Shown in pieces: positions 1-6,118 of a stretch of 6,909 nucleotides of DNA. The position numbers were made by a program, and so were the translations under genes. Source of the stretch: Nitrospirota bacterium. Its GTDB lineage: Bacteria > Nitrospirota_A > Leptospirillia > Leptospirillales > Leptospirillaceae. The stretch is from the NCBI GenBank assembly GCA_021829515.1, contig JAKBPM010000045.1, forward strand, positions 1-6,909. The letters run 5' to 3'. Position 1 is the first letter of the stretch. Every line of letters starts with the position of its first letter. The notes beneath the pieces were generated by a model. The model did not search any database. It was not told the DNA's origin and saw nothing but the letters and a program-made list of their open reading frames with translations.

Positions 1-333
1 GGTGACCGATTTGGTATAGAGAATCCTGCTCAGGCGATCCGCTCTGCGAAAAGCTTTTTCACTTGTCCGATAGTCTCCGGAGGCTTGTGCCGCAGCACCA
101 AGATCCATGTCATAGAGGACTTCATTCTTCTCTCCATATGAACCGTGGGCTTTCCGGATGATTTTTTCCGGTCCCGGATCAACCCCTCCATCGGAAGGGT
201 TGAGGGACAGGGATTCGAAATACCCTTTGTATTGCTCCGTTGACGGAGCACAGGATGAAAGGATCAAACATGTCAGAATAAAACACAAAAGTGATTGAGC
301 AGGCCGCCTGGACCGAACCGATTCGTCCTTCAA
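1..333 (-). CDS. COG3014-like TPR lipoprotein, N-terminal part (3' end outside window)
   Basis: Partial gene; 111 codons are visible and the frame runs open off the left edge. The N-terminus is a lipoprotein signal: arginines at 7, 9 and 10, a hydrophobic stretch at about 14-25, and a lipobox L25-S26-S27-C28, so the mature protein should be lipid-anchored at Cys28. Residues about 72-101 (NEVLYDMDLG, then an ASGDYRTSEKAFRRAD helix pair) look like the first TPR-type repeat of the COG3014 lipoproteins, which often sit beside lpoB genes. Their biochemical role is not established. The start is TTG: an in-frame TGA lies just upstream, no ATG or GTG intervenes, and GGAGGT sits immediately before it. 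It begins 21 bp after the lpoB-like stop, so the two are very likely co-transcribed. The family call rests on motif resemblance plus neighbourhood. Confidence 0.7.
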   Translation of the reverse strand, partial: MKDESVRSRRPAQSLLCFILTCLILSSCAPSTEQYKGYFESLSLNPSDGGVDPGPEKIIRKAHGSYGEKNEVLYDMDLGAAAQASGDYRTSEKAFRRADRLSRILYTKSVT

Positions 334-354
334 AACACCTCCGTCAGCAATGGG

Positions 355-987
355 TCAGAATCCCATACTGGATTGATGTGCAATCTTTTTGACACGATAT
401 TCCGAGGCCCATACGATCTCGTTCGATGTCAGGTCAATTGCCTTGAGGTGAGTCTCATACATCCGGACAGTCTTTCCGCCCCTTCTCGCCACATAGGAGT
501 TGATCGACCCTGTCAAAAGATAATCCGCCCCGGTTTGCTGGTCAGGACCATGGATCGTTGACGATCTGGCATGAGACATCTGATAGGCTCTTTCCGAGGA
601 AGCCTCTCCCCGATGGGCAGCATTGGCTGTCACAAAATGAACCTTTCCGGACTCAAGGAGCTGATCCTGAAAATGGTTTAGAAAAAGCCGGGTATTGATA
701 TGCTGGTCGGATCGATTGATGATCTGACCAAGCTCAACAACCGGCCTTCTTCCATGCTTGGCCTTGAAGTTTGCCAGCCAGTTTTCCCTGAGGGCTTTCC
801 TGATAAGGGTCTTTGCCGTGAGTCTTGCATCATTGTCGGTCCAGCGGCTGGTAACCCCACCTTCCGTATCAAGGCTCACCCGTTTGACACTATAAGAAGA
901 ACACCCCGAGAACGACAGGACAGAAACAATAGAGAGGCACAAAGCCAAAAATGAAATTTTTCCAGACTTTAAAGGAAACGACATCAT
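355..987 (-). CDS. lpoB: LpoB-like outer-membrane lipoprotein, penicillin-binding protein activator
   Basis: 210 residues, close to the family's usual size. A signal peptide (about 10-28) ends in F26-S27-G28-C29, a lipobox with the less common Phe at -3, giving a lipid-anchored mature protein. The fold region shows typical COG3417/LpoB blocks: TDNDARLTAKTLI at about 50-62, HGRRPVVELGQIINR at about 78-92, the LLESGKVHFV block at about 110-119, GADYLLTGSINS at about 153-164, and LKAIDLTSNEIVW at about 181-193. In E. coli, LpoB reaches from the outer membrane to stimulate the bifunctional peptidoglycan synthase PBP1b; a similar role here is inferred. The first ATG (985-987) has GGAGGG five bases upstream; a second ATG follows directly and could also be used. 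The gene leads an operon with the TPR lipoprotein downstream. The symbol is by family resemblance, since distant homologues may have a different partner. Confidence 0.82.
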   Translation of the reverse strand: MMSFPLKSGKISFLALCLSIVSVLSFSGCSSYSVKRVSLDTEGGVTSRWTDNDARLTAKTLIRKALRENWLANFKAKHGRRPVVELGQIINRSDQHINTRLFLNHFQDQLLESGKVHFVTANAAHRGEASSERAYQMSHARSSTIHGPDQQTGADYLLTGSINSYVARRGGKTVRMYETHLKAIDLTSNEIVWASEYRVKKIAHQSSMGF

Positions 988-1046
988 CCTAACCCTCCAG
1001 TAACAAAAAATGACCCGACAGAAAAGTCAAAATACTCGGGAAATAT

Positions 1047-1075
1047 ACCATAATTCTGCTCTTGTGCCATATCAA
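1047..1075 (-). promoter_or_regulatory. Candidate sigma70 promoter for the lpoB operon
   Basis: Read on the minus strand, TTGATA (1075-1070) and TATGGT (1052-1047) are separated by 17 bases. The -35 matches the consensus at 5 of 6 positions and the -10 at 4 of 6. Transcription would start near 1040, giving a leader of about 50 nt before the ATG at 987. Predicted by eye only. Confidence 0.35.
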
Positions 1076-1166
1076 AAATAAATTGATGTATCCCCATCTC
1101 TCTCCTCTGGGTTAAAAGACAGTCCCGCCCGTTAAAAAAATAAATAAAAGATTCCTTTATCCAGCC

Positions 1167-1196
1167 TTGCATTGGGCATCTTCCCCCACTTACAAT
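1167..1196 (+). promoter_or_regulatory. Candidate sigma70 promoter for rubrerythrin
   Basis: TTGCAT (1167-1172) and TACAAT (1191-1196) with an 18-base spacer. The -10 is good (5 of 6) and the -35 weak (3 of 6). The predicted leader would be about 130 nt, which is rather long, so a closer promoter may exist. Confidence 0.3.
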
Positions 1197-1335
1197 GGCT
1201 AGAGGTCGCAAAAATCGATCCAGAAGAATCTCCGGCACCAAAAAGGTTTTTAGCTGACAGATTCACCTTTTTTTCAATCCTGCAGCTTCATCCTTTTCCC
1301 TCACAAAAACCAAAAATGACCATTGGAGGACATCT

Positions 1336-1755
1336 ATGAAATCTCTCAAGAACTCAAAAACAGTCGACAACCTGAAAGCCGCTTTTGCAGGAGAGTCCCA
1401 AGCCAACCGTCGTTACCTCTACTTTGCCAGAAAAGCCGATGTTGAAGGCTATCCCGATGTTGCCGGAGTTTTCAGGGACACTGCTGAAGGTGAAACGGGC
1501 CACGCTTTTGGCCATTTTGATTTTCTGAAGGAAGTTGGCGATCCAGCCACAGGGGAGCCTGTCGGCGATACCCCAACCAACCTGAAATCCGCGATCGCAG
1601 GGGAAACCTACGAATATACCCAGATGTACCCCGGATTTGCGAAGACCGCGAGAGAAGAAGGATTTGAAGAAATCGCGGAATGGTTTGAAACCATGTCCAA
1701 AGCCGAAAAGTCCCATGCGGGAAGATTTTCACAAGCTCTCAAGAATATGGCCTGA
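1336..1755 (+). CDS. Rubrerythrin, short form (ferritin-like diiron peroxidase domain only)
   Basis: 139 residues forming a single ferritin-like four-helix domain. Rubrerythrins reduce hydrogen peroxide in the cytoplasm at a carboxylate-bridged diiron site. The ligand pattern is complete: E20 in AGESQAN, E53-x2-H56 in EGETGH, E90-x2-E93 in GETYEY, and E124-x2-H127 in AEKSH. This matches the order and spacing of the Desulfovibrio-type protein. The C-terminal rubredoxin FeS4 domain of classical rubrerythrin is missing: the protein ends right after the last helix and has no CxxC pair. Electrons must therefore come from a separate rubredoxin or other donor, which is not in this window. The ATG has GGAGGA five bases upstream. 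The gene stands alone, with a strong terminator 40 bp after its stop. The family call is secure; the in vivo substrate and donor are inferred. Confidence 0.93.
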   Translation: MKSLKNSKTVDNLKAAFAGESQANRRYLYFARKADVEGYPDVAGVFRDTAEGETGHAFGHFDFLKEVGDPATGEPVGDTPTNLKSAIAGETYEYTQMYPGFAKTAREEGFEEIAEWFETMSKAEKSHAGRFSQALKNMA

Positions 1756-1795
1756 TCCAGGCTTTTTGCCATCATTTCCATTTTCTCCGAATATG

Positions 1796-1825
1796 AAAAA
1801 GGGGAGCTTTCGGGCTCCCCTTTTT
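1796..1825. terminator. Bidirectional intrinsic terminator between rubrerythrin and nrdJ
   Basis: A perfect 7-bp G+C-rich stem GGGGAGC (1801-1807) / GCTCCCC (1814-1820) with a 6-base loop TTTCGG. It is flanked by A5 on the left (1796-1800) and T5 on the right (1821-1825). Because of this symmetry it gives a stem plus U-tract on both strands. It can end the rubrerythrin transcript on the plus strand and the nrdJ transcript on the minus strand. Confidence 0.9.
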
Positions 1826-1881
1826 GATGTTCCAATCTTCCAATATTTCAGCAGTTCATTCACTCGCTTATTTCCAAATCG

Positions 1882-4089
1882 TTAACACTGGCTCCAGCCG
1901 CAACTCCCGCCTTTTTCACCACCCATACACTTGAGACAACCTTCCATGAAGGCAACTTTACCTCCACAGGTGGGACAGGCCACTTCAATCGCAAGCCCCT
2001 TTTCGGCGATTTCGCCATCTTGGGAAGAAAGGATTGTGCCGATGGCTTTCGCAATGGCATAAGGGTCCGATCCCAAGGTTCCCGCCTCTTCATGGGACTT
2101 GATGAACTGGCCGATCACCTCTTCAATGGGAGCACCGTACTGAAGCGCCATCGATCCAAGACGACCAAACAGGATCGCGCTTTCTCTCTCCCGGTGGTCT
2201 GCTGCCGGTGTCACAAAAATCTCGGCAGGCCGGCCATCCGCATCAAAATAAAGATGGACGTATGACTTTCCGGACTTTCCCTTGATCTTGGCACGCACAC
2301 CCCGGCTTGTATCCAGGGGAACCCTTCGATTACCCCATTTCAGATCCTTTGAGGTAAGGGGATCGGAGACTTTCTCTGATCCGGTCCCAAGGTTCAGAAC
2401 CTGGTTTGAACGGCTTCCGTCACGATAGACGGTAATTCCCTTGCAACCGAGGTCATAGGCAAGAAGGTAGGATTTCTCCACATCTTCAATTGTGGCTTCC
2501 TGGGACATATTGATCGTCTTTGAAACTGCCGCATCGATATACTTCTGAAAAGCTCCCTGCATTCGGACATGCCACGGCGCCGAAATATCATGGGCCGTTG
2601 CAAAAACCATCTGCCACTTTTCGGGAACCTGTGGAATCCCCCTGCAGGATCCATGATTTTTAACGATCAGGGATGGAAGTTCTTCTGACCAGAAACCCTC
2701 CCTTTGGGCCACTTCGGTAAAATAATCAAGCGTGTAGGGAAGGTGAGTTCCATCCATGACATTTTTATACCAGATAATGGAAAATTCGGGCTCACAGCCA
2801 GAGGAAGTATCCGCAATCATGCTGATGGTCCCCGTCGGGGCAATTGTCAGCAGATGGCTGTTCCGTTTTTTGGTTCCAATCCCTTCGAAGTAAGGGAACG
2901 GCCCCTGGGTCGCGGCCAGCTCCTGGGAGGTCCGCTCTGCCACTTCCTGAATATGACTCATGATCGATTCGGCCATCTCGAGACCTTCTTCGGAATCATA
3001 GGGAATCTCAAGATACATCAGGAGCCGGGCAAACCCCATGATACCCAACCCGATTCGCCGTGTTCCCTTGTTGACCTCTTCAAGCTCCGGAATTGGAAAA
3101 CGGTTGGCATCCACAACATTATCCAGAAAACGGACAGCGAGGTAGACGGAATGGGTCAGCTTCTCCCAATCGACTGAATACTGCCCCTTGGTATTCCGCA
3201 CAAGGTGCTTTTCAAGATTGATGGAGCCAAGGTTACAGGACTCATAAGGTCCAAGAACCTGCTCTCCACAAGGATTCGTTGCTTCATATGTCCATTTTGA
3301 CGGAGTTGGATTGGCCCGATTGGCAGTATCAATAAAGAAAAGTCCCGGTTCTCCGTTTGCCCATGCATTATGGGCAATACGGTCAAAGACCATCCGGGCA
3401 GACAAGCTGCCAGCAACTTCGCCATTATTGGGGGAAATCAGATCGTAATCCGTATTTTCCTTGACCGCTTTCATAAAGACATCGGTGATTGCAACGGAAA
3501 TATTGAAATTGGTCACTTGGGTCAAATCCATCTTGCAGTCAATGAATTCCAGAATATCCGGATGATCCACCCTGAGAATCCCCATGTTCGCACCGCGACG
3601 CGTTCCACCCTGCTTGATCGCATCGGTTGATGCGTTGATGACCTTCATGAAAGAGACTGGACCCGATGCCTGTCCTCCTGTTGACCGAACCACTGCTCCT
3701 TTGGGACGAAGACGGGAAAAGGAAAATCCGGTACCGCCACCGGTCTGGTGGATCAGTGCAGTGGCCTTTACCGTGTCGAAAATTTCGGGCATGGAGTCCC
3801 CGATCGGCAACACAAAACAGGCGGAAAGCTGACCCAAAGGTCTACCGGCATTCATGATCGTTGGCGAATTGGGGAGAAAATCGAGACCTGCCATAAAACG
3901 ATAGTACTCTTCTGCCAGAAACTCCCTCTCGGATGGCTGGGGGTTGACCGAGGCAATCGCGTTGGCAATTCGCCTGAACATCTCTTCGGAATTCTCCCGG
4001 ACAACACCCATCTCATCTTTGGCAAAATATCGCTTTTCCAGAACTTTCAAGGCATTTTCCGACAACATGATTTCAACATTTCCAGACAT
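1882..4089 (-). CDS. nrdJ: Adenosylcobalamin-dependent (class II) ribonucleotide reductase
   Basis: 735 residues from the ATG at 4089. Class II reductases convert ribonucleotides to deoxyribonucleotides in the cytoplasm, using B12 to make the active-site thiyl radical, with or without oxygen. Visible landmarks: NSPTIMNAG at 74-82; C91 in LSACF, one partner of the redox disulphide; QTGGGTGFSFSR at 115-126; the catalytic NPCGE at 272-276 with thiyl Cys274, Asn272 and Glu276; C285 in ESCNLGS, the second disulphide partner, 11 residues after Cys274 as in Thermotoga NrdJ; APTGTIS at 417-423. Residues about 596-687 form the C-terminal domain usual in this subfamily. The tail is cysteine-rich (C705xxC708, C718xxC721, C730, C735), fitting a metal site and/or shuttle thiols. 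There is no N-terminal ATP-cone. A TTG 24 bp upstream is in frame, but the ATG after GGGGGT, just before the MLSENALKVLEKRY family start, is preferred. No B12 riboswitch is visible upstream. Confidence 0.95.
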   Translation of the reverse strand: MSGNVEIMLSENALKVLEKRYFAKDEMGVVRENSEEMFRRIANAIASVNPQPSEREFLAEEYYRFMAGLDFLPNSPTIMNAGRPLGQLSACFVLPIGDSMPEIFDTVKATALIHQTGGGTGFSFSRLRPKGAVVRSTGGQASGPVSFMKVINASTDAIKQGGTRRGANMGILRVDHPDILEFIDCKMDLTQVTNFNISVAITDVFMKAVKENTDYDLISPNNGEVAGSLSARMVFDRIAHNAWANGEPGLFFIDTANRANPTPSKWTYEATNPCGEQVLGPYESCNLGSINLEKHLVRNTKGQYSVDWEKLTHSVYLAVRFLDNVVDANRFPIPELEEVNKGTRRIGLGIMGFARLLMYLEIPYDSEEGLEMAESIMSHIQEVAERTSQELAATQGPFPYFEGIGTKKRNSHLLTIAPTGTISMIADTSSGCEPEFSIIWYKNVMDGTHLPYTLDYFTEVAQREGFWSEELPSLIVKNHGSCRGIPQVPEKWQMVFATAHDISAPWHVRMQGAFQKYIDAAVSKTINMSQEATIEDVEKSYLLAYDLGCKGITVYRDGSRSNQVLNLGTGSEKVSDPLTSKDLKWGNRRVPLDTSRGVRAKIKGKSGKSYVHLYFDADGRPAEIFVTPAADHRERESAILFGRLGSMALQYGAPIEEVIGQFIKSHEEAGTLGSDPYAIAKAIGTILSSQDGEIAEKGLAIEVACPTCGGKVAFMEGCLKCMGGEKGGSCGWSQC

Positions 4090-4161
4090 ACGACCCCCAT
4101 TCAAAACAGACAAATTGGTCTAACTCATTGAATTTCCAATTATTCCAAAAGATACCAGTAG

Positions 4162-4179
4162 CATACCGCTTATAGTATG
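4162..4179. repeat. Inverted repeat CATAC-N8-GTATG at the nrdJ promoter
   Basis: Perfect 5-bp arms 8 bases apart, overlapping the predicted nrdJ -10. Related words lie nearby: ATACC at 4152-4156, 11 bp from ATACC at 4163-4167, and GGTATG at 4205-4210. It may be an operator; no regulator is identified. Confidence 0.35.
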
Positions 4180-4199
4180 GCAAATAACAATGGATACAA
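4172..4199 (-). promoter_or_regulatory. Candidate nrdJ promoter
   Basis: On the minus strand TTGTAT (4199-4194) and TACTAT (4177-4172) lie 16 bases apart. The -10 is reasonable and the -35 weak. The predicted leader is about 75 nt. The -10 lies inside an inverted repeat CATAC-N8-GTATG (4162-4179), so a repressor there would block it. Low certainty. Confidence 0.3.
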
Positions 4200-4335
4200 T
4201 ATGTGGTATGATTCCGGGATTCTAAGACAATCCTTTCAAGAAATCAAACCCCTGAAAATCCTTTTTCATAATGAAAATTTTTGTAATGATTTTTGCCTGT
4301 TAAAGCCATTGGATTCTTCCGGCCTAGTTCTTTGA

Positions 4336-4364
4336 TTGACATTTCAGAAGAGTTTTTCAATGAT
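4336..4364 (+). promoter_or_regulatory. Candidate uppP promoter
   Basis: A perfect -35 TTGACA (4336-4341), then 17 bases, then AATGAT (4359-4364; 4 of 6). Transcription would start near 4371, about 75 nt before the proposed ATT start. If correct, the transcript begins upstream of every possible uppP start codon. Confidence 0.35.
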
Positions 4365-4444
4365 CAATGGAACTCATCTGTGCTCAAAAATATTCAAAAA
4401 ACGCATGATTCAAGAAACAGGAACTCACGAAAAAGGGGAAAACC

Positions 4445-5293
4445 ATTCATACCCAGCAAGCGATCCTATTCGCACTTCTTCAAGGGGCAACAGAACTTGC
4501 ACCCGTCAGCTCACTGGGACACGGGATCCTTTTGCCGGCAGTTCTCGGCTGGAAATCTCTCCAGATGCACAAGGATTTCCTTCCTTTCATGGTCGCACTT
4601 CACCTTGGAACAGCACTGGCCCTTCTCCTTTACTTCTATCGGGACTGGACGGCTCTGTGCCTTGGATTTCTCCGGTGGATGACAACCAGCAAGGCCCAGC
4701 TATTGAAAAGTGATGTGGATCATGCCCGAATTCTCCTTCTCGTGATGGGGGCCAGTATTCCGGGAGGATTGCTGGGATTCCTTCTTGAAAAAAAAATCCG
4801 GGTTCTTTTCCAGTCCCCGAAGACGGCGGCGATTTTTCTGGTGGCGAACGGATTGGTTCTTTTCGGGGGTGAGATTCTCAAGTCCAGGAAAAAAGGGATA
4901 CCGCTTCAGGACCTTCCGATGGGAAGAGCCGTTTTGGTGGGTCTTTTTCAGGCTGTGGCCCTGATACCGGGATTCTCCCGGTCCGGGATTACGATGGTTG
5001 GTGGAATCGTCAACGGACTGGGCCATGAAGAAGCGGCACGATTTTCATTTCTTCTCGCAACACCCATCATTCTGGGAGCCGGAGTTCTGGAGATCCCCAA
5101 AATGCTCAGGGACCATTCGCCCCAGATCCTGCACCTTTCCCTCGTTGGAGCCATTGTCTCCTTTTTTACAGCGTGGCTTACAACATTTATCCTGATGAAG
5201 TATTTCCGTTCCTTTGAAACATCAAAGGCCCTTGTTCCTTTTGGAGTCTATTGTCTTCTTGTTGGTAGTGCCGCCTATTGGTACATGTCGTAA
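4445..5293 (+). CDS. uppP: Undecaprenyl-diphosphate phosphatase (UppP/BacA family), ATT start proposed
   Basis: 282 residues from ATT. This integral inner-membrane enzyme dephosphorylates undecaprenyl pyrophosphate so that the lipid carrier can be reused for wall and polysaccharide synthesis; overproduction is linked to bacitracin resistance. Both signature motifs are present: QGATELAPVSSLGH at 13-26, with the catalytic Glu at 17, Ser22/Ser23 and His26, and PGFSRSG at 175-181 with the conserved Ser-Arg. The first motif differs from the common 'PVSSSGH' form in having Leu, and Gln13 stands where E. coli has a Glu. Several hydrophobic helices follow, e.g. about 46-65, 95-113, 127-141 and 228-253. 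The only start of usual type in this frame is TTG at 4532, which would cut off the first motif. An in-frame TGA lies at 4406, and between it and the motif no ATG, GTG or TTG occurs. ATT at 4445 has GGGG six bases upstream and gives the expected N-terminal length. A one-base indel is the alternative. Confidence 0.88.
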   Translation: MHTQQAILFALLQGATELAPVSSLGHGILLPAVLGWKSLQMHKDFLPFMVALHLGTALALLLYFYRDWTALCLGFLRWMTTSKAQLLKSDVDHARILLLVMGASIPGGLLGFLLEKKIRVLFQSPKTAAIFLVANGLVLFGGEILKSRKKGIPLQDLPMGRAVLVGLFQAVALIPGFSRSGITMVGGIVNGLGHEEAARFSFLLATPIILGAGVLEIPKMLRDHSPQILHLSLVGAIVSFFTAWLTTFILMKYFRSFETSKALVPFGVYCLLVGSAAYWYMS

Positions 5294-5312
5294 AGACTCC
5301 GGAAAGGGTCTT
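5293..5312 (+). other. Stem-loop immediately after uppP
   Basis: AAGACTC (5293-5299) can pair with GGGTCTT (5306-5312), including one G-T pair, around a 6-base loop. No T-tract follows, so it is not a standard intrinsic terminator. It may protect or mark the 3' end of the uppP transcript. Confidence 0.3.
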
Positions 5313-5357
5313 CTGAAGCAGATTCAGCAATCAAGAAGACAGATAGCCCAAGAATCG

Positions 5358-5375
5358 GCCAGTTCTTGAACTGGC
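5358..5375. repeat. 18-bp palindrome between convergent uppP and small membrane gene
   Basis: Perfect arms GCCAGTTC (5358-5365) and GAACTGGC (5368-5375) around TT. It lies 65 bp after uppP and 18 bp beyond the stop of the minus-strand small gene. It could act as a hairpin at the 3' ends of both convergent transcripts. It lacks an adjacent U-tract on either strand (the nearest plus-strand T run is at 5396-5404), so terminator function is uncertain. Confidence 0.4.
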
Positions 5376-5392
5376 AGAAAATCTCTTCGACA

Positions 5393-5524
5393 TTATTTTT
5401 TTTTCTTCCGTTTCCGGAACAGCAGGTAAACAAGCGCACCGCTCCAGGCCAGAATCAGAAATATCCACATAGCCGTTGCCGTATGATCCAGAATGGATTG
5501 TGCCAGCAGATGACGTTGATCCAA
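5393..5524 (-). CDS. Small single-pass membrane protein, 43 residues, unknown function
   Basis: Not recognised as a known family. The 43-residue product has a polar N-terminal part (MDQRHLLAQSILDHTATA), one clear membrane helix at about 19-36 (AMWIFLILAWSGALVYLLF) and a strongly basic C-terminus, RKRKKKK. By the positive-inside rule this suggests N-out/C-in topology. The start is TTG at 5524-5522 after a run of seven Gs and GGTG, an in-frame TGA lies 15 bp upstream, and the context GGTGTTTTG is identical to that of the TTG-started lipoprotein at 333. A good promoter on the same strand lies 80 bp upstream. The last three lysines sit in a run of nine As ending in TAA, a possible slippage site. 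Size and layout recall small subunits of membrane complexes (CydX-, CcoQ- or CcmD-like), but I cannot assign it to any of these. Confidence 0.55.
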   Translation of the reverse strand: MDQRHLLAQSILDHTATAMWIFLILAWSGALVYLLFRKRKKKK

Positions 5525-5582
5525 AACACCCCCCCATCAAACCACTTCTTTAGGCTTTTCCAACGATAAGACTGGAAAACAA

Positions 5583-5611
5583 TTGAGCAGAGCTCCAATA
5601 GAAACTATACT
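5583..5611 (+). promoter_or_regulatory. Promoter for the four-helix membrane protein gene
   Basis: TTGAGC (5583-5588), 17 bases, TATACT (5606-5611; 5 of 6). The start would be near 5618, about 40 nt before the chosen start codon. This is one of the best-matching promoters in the window. Confidence 0.55.
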
Positions 5612-5632
5612 GGAAGGGCGCTCCCTAATCAA
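5604..5632 (-). promoter_or_regulatory. Promoter for the small membrane gene (overlaps the opposite promoter)
   Basis: On the minus strand TTGATT (5632-5627), 17 bases, TATAGT (5609-5604; 5 of 6). The start would be near 5597, giving a leader of about 70 nt before the TTG at 5524. Its -10 overlaps the -10 of the plus-strand promoter at 5583-5611. Confidence 0.5.
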
Positions 5633-5659
5633 AAGATCACTTTTAACTCCGAGGTGCCG

Positions 5660-6118
5660 GTGAATCCTTATATTGTGATGATGTCGATACTGATCTACCT
5701 TGCCCTTGCCGGTTACCTGACGGCATGGTATATCCGGTCCGGACGAAACGGATCAGCCATTGGCCGGCAGATCGGATCACTTTTTTCCACAGAGAACATA
5801 TCCGATTTCATTCGAATCCGGAGAGGGCATATCGCCTCGGCTCTTTTTGGGTTTACATGCGATGTCAGCGGGACAATCATCATGGAGGTCGAAAGGATCA
5901 AGGGTCGAATAAAGTTCCACCCTGTGCCTCCGGCTCTGGACTGGTTTCATCTGATCACCGCTCAGGGAGCTCTTTTTTTATTTATTATCCTGGCCATTCT
6001 GGGATTTCTGAAAAGAAAGGGTGCCCCCATTTCCCGGTTTCATGTCCCCGTTGCGAAGGTTTTTTTCCTGTTATGGATTTCAAGTTCAATCTCGGGATGG
6101 TTTTACCGGATTTCATGA
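5660..6118 (+). CDS. Four-helix integral membrane protein, histidine-containing, unknown function
   Basis: 152 residues from GTG at 5660. Four hydrophobic segments are visible at about 4-24, 56-77, 92-117 and 128-148. Histidines sit at or near the membrane faces: H57 in RRGHIASALF, H97 in DWFHLITAQG and H128 in RFHVPVAKVF. The pattern would suit a small haem- or metal-binding membrane protein of the DUF420/cytochrome-b561-like kind, but I do not recognise the family and the ligand idea is inference. The GTG at 5660 is preferred because GAGG (5651-5654) lies five bases upstream; a GTG at 5654 and ATGs at 5678/5681 are alternatives. The frame ends at TGA 6116-6118, just after helix 4. A hydrophobic, histidine-containing continuation exists in the +1 frame (6111-6206), so the gene may carry a frameshift and originally encode about 181 residues. 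Confidence 0.7.
   Translation: MNPYIVMMSILIYLALAGYLTAWYIRSGRNGSAIGRQIGSLFSTENISDFIRIRRGHIASALFGFTCDVSGTIIMEVERIKGRIKFHPVPPALDWFHLITAQGALFLFIILAILGFLKRKGAPISRFHVPVAKVFFLLWISSSISGWFYRIS

Larger units (their letters stand above)
988..1335. other. Divergent intergenic region between lpoB-like gene and rubrerythrin
   Basis: 348 bp separating two outward-facing genes. An 85-codon frame on the minus strand (984-1241) has only a TTG start with no ribosome-binding site and resembles nothing, so I treat the stretch as non-coding. It contains one promoter candidate for each direction and AT-rich runs around 1131-1160. I found no convincing regulator palindrome such as a PerR or Fur box upstream of the rubrerythrin gene. 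Confidence 0.6.
4090..4444. other. Divergent intergenic control region nrdJ / uppP
   Basis: 355 bp, A+T-rich in its centre. Two long open frames on the plus strand here (from 4293 and 4336) lack ribosome-binding sites and recognisable content, and they run out of frame through uppP, so I reject them. Contents: candidate promoters for both genes, a cluster of ATACC/GGTAT words at 4152-4210, and a 15-bp palindrome at 4263-4277. No cobalamin riboswitch consensus (no GCCACTG-type B12 box) and no good NrdR box pair was found. Confidence 0.55.

Noticed and set aside
30..251. 73-codon minus-strand frame at the left edge
   Set aside because: Out of frame with the lipoprotein gene, which has a clear signal peptide and TPR-like content over the same DNA.
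984..1241. 85-codon minus-strand frame upstream of the lpoB-like gene, ending in a 4-bp overlap with its start
   Set aside because: Only a TTG start, no ribosome-binding site, no recognisable content, and it covers the predicted lpoB promoter.
2704..3177. 157-codon plus-strand frame inside nrdJ
   Set aside because: Antisense shadow of a strongly conserved gene; no start signals and no protein-like features.
4200..4216. NrdR box
   Set aside because: The stretch around CACATATTGT superficially resembles the consensus but fails at several core positions in every alignment, and no paired second box is present.
4090..4260. Cobalamin riboswitch upstream of nrdJ
   Set aside because: Expected from the B12 dependence of the enzyme, but no B12-box consensus or long conserved core is present and the leader is too short.
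4336..4713. 125-codon plus-strand frame overlapping the uppP start
   Set aside because: Out of frame with the conserved uppP motifs, no ribosome-binding site, low-complexity polar content.
5525..5700. Minus-strand open frame running into the small membrane gene (ends ...PKEVV)
   Set aside because: It would cover both -10 elements of the divergent promoters and the 5' end of the 5660 gene, and has no start site with a ribosome-binding site.
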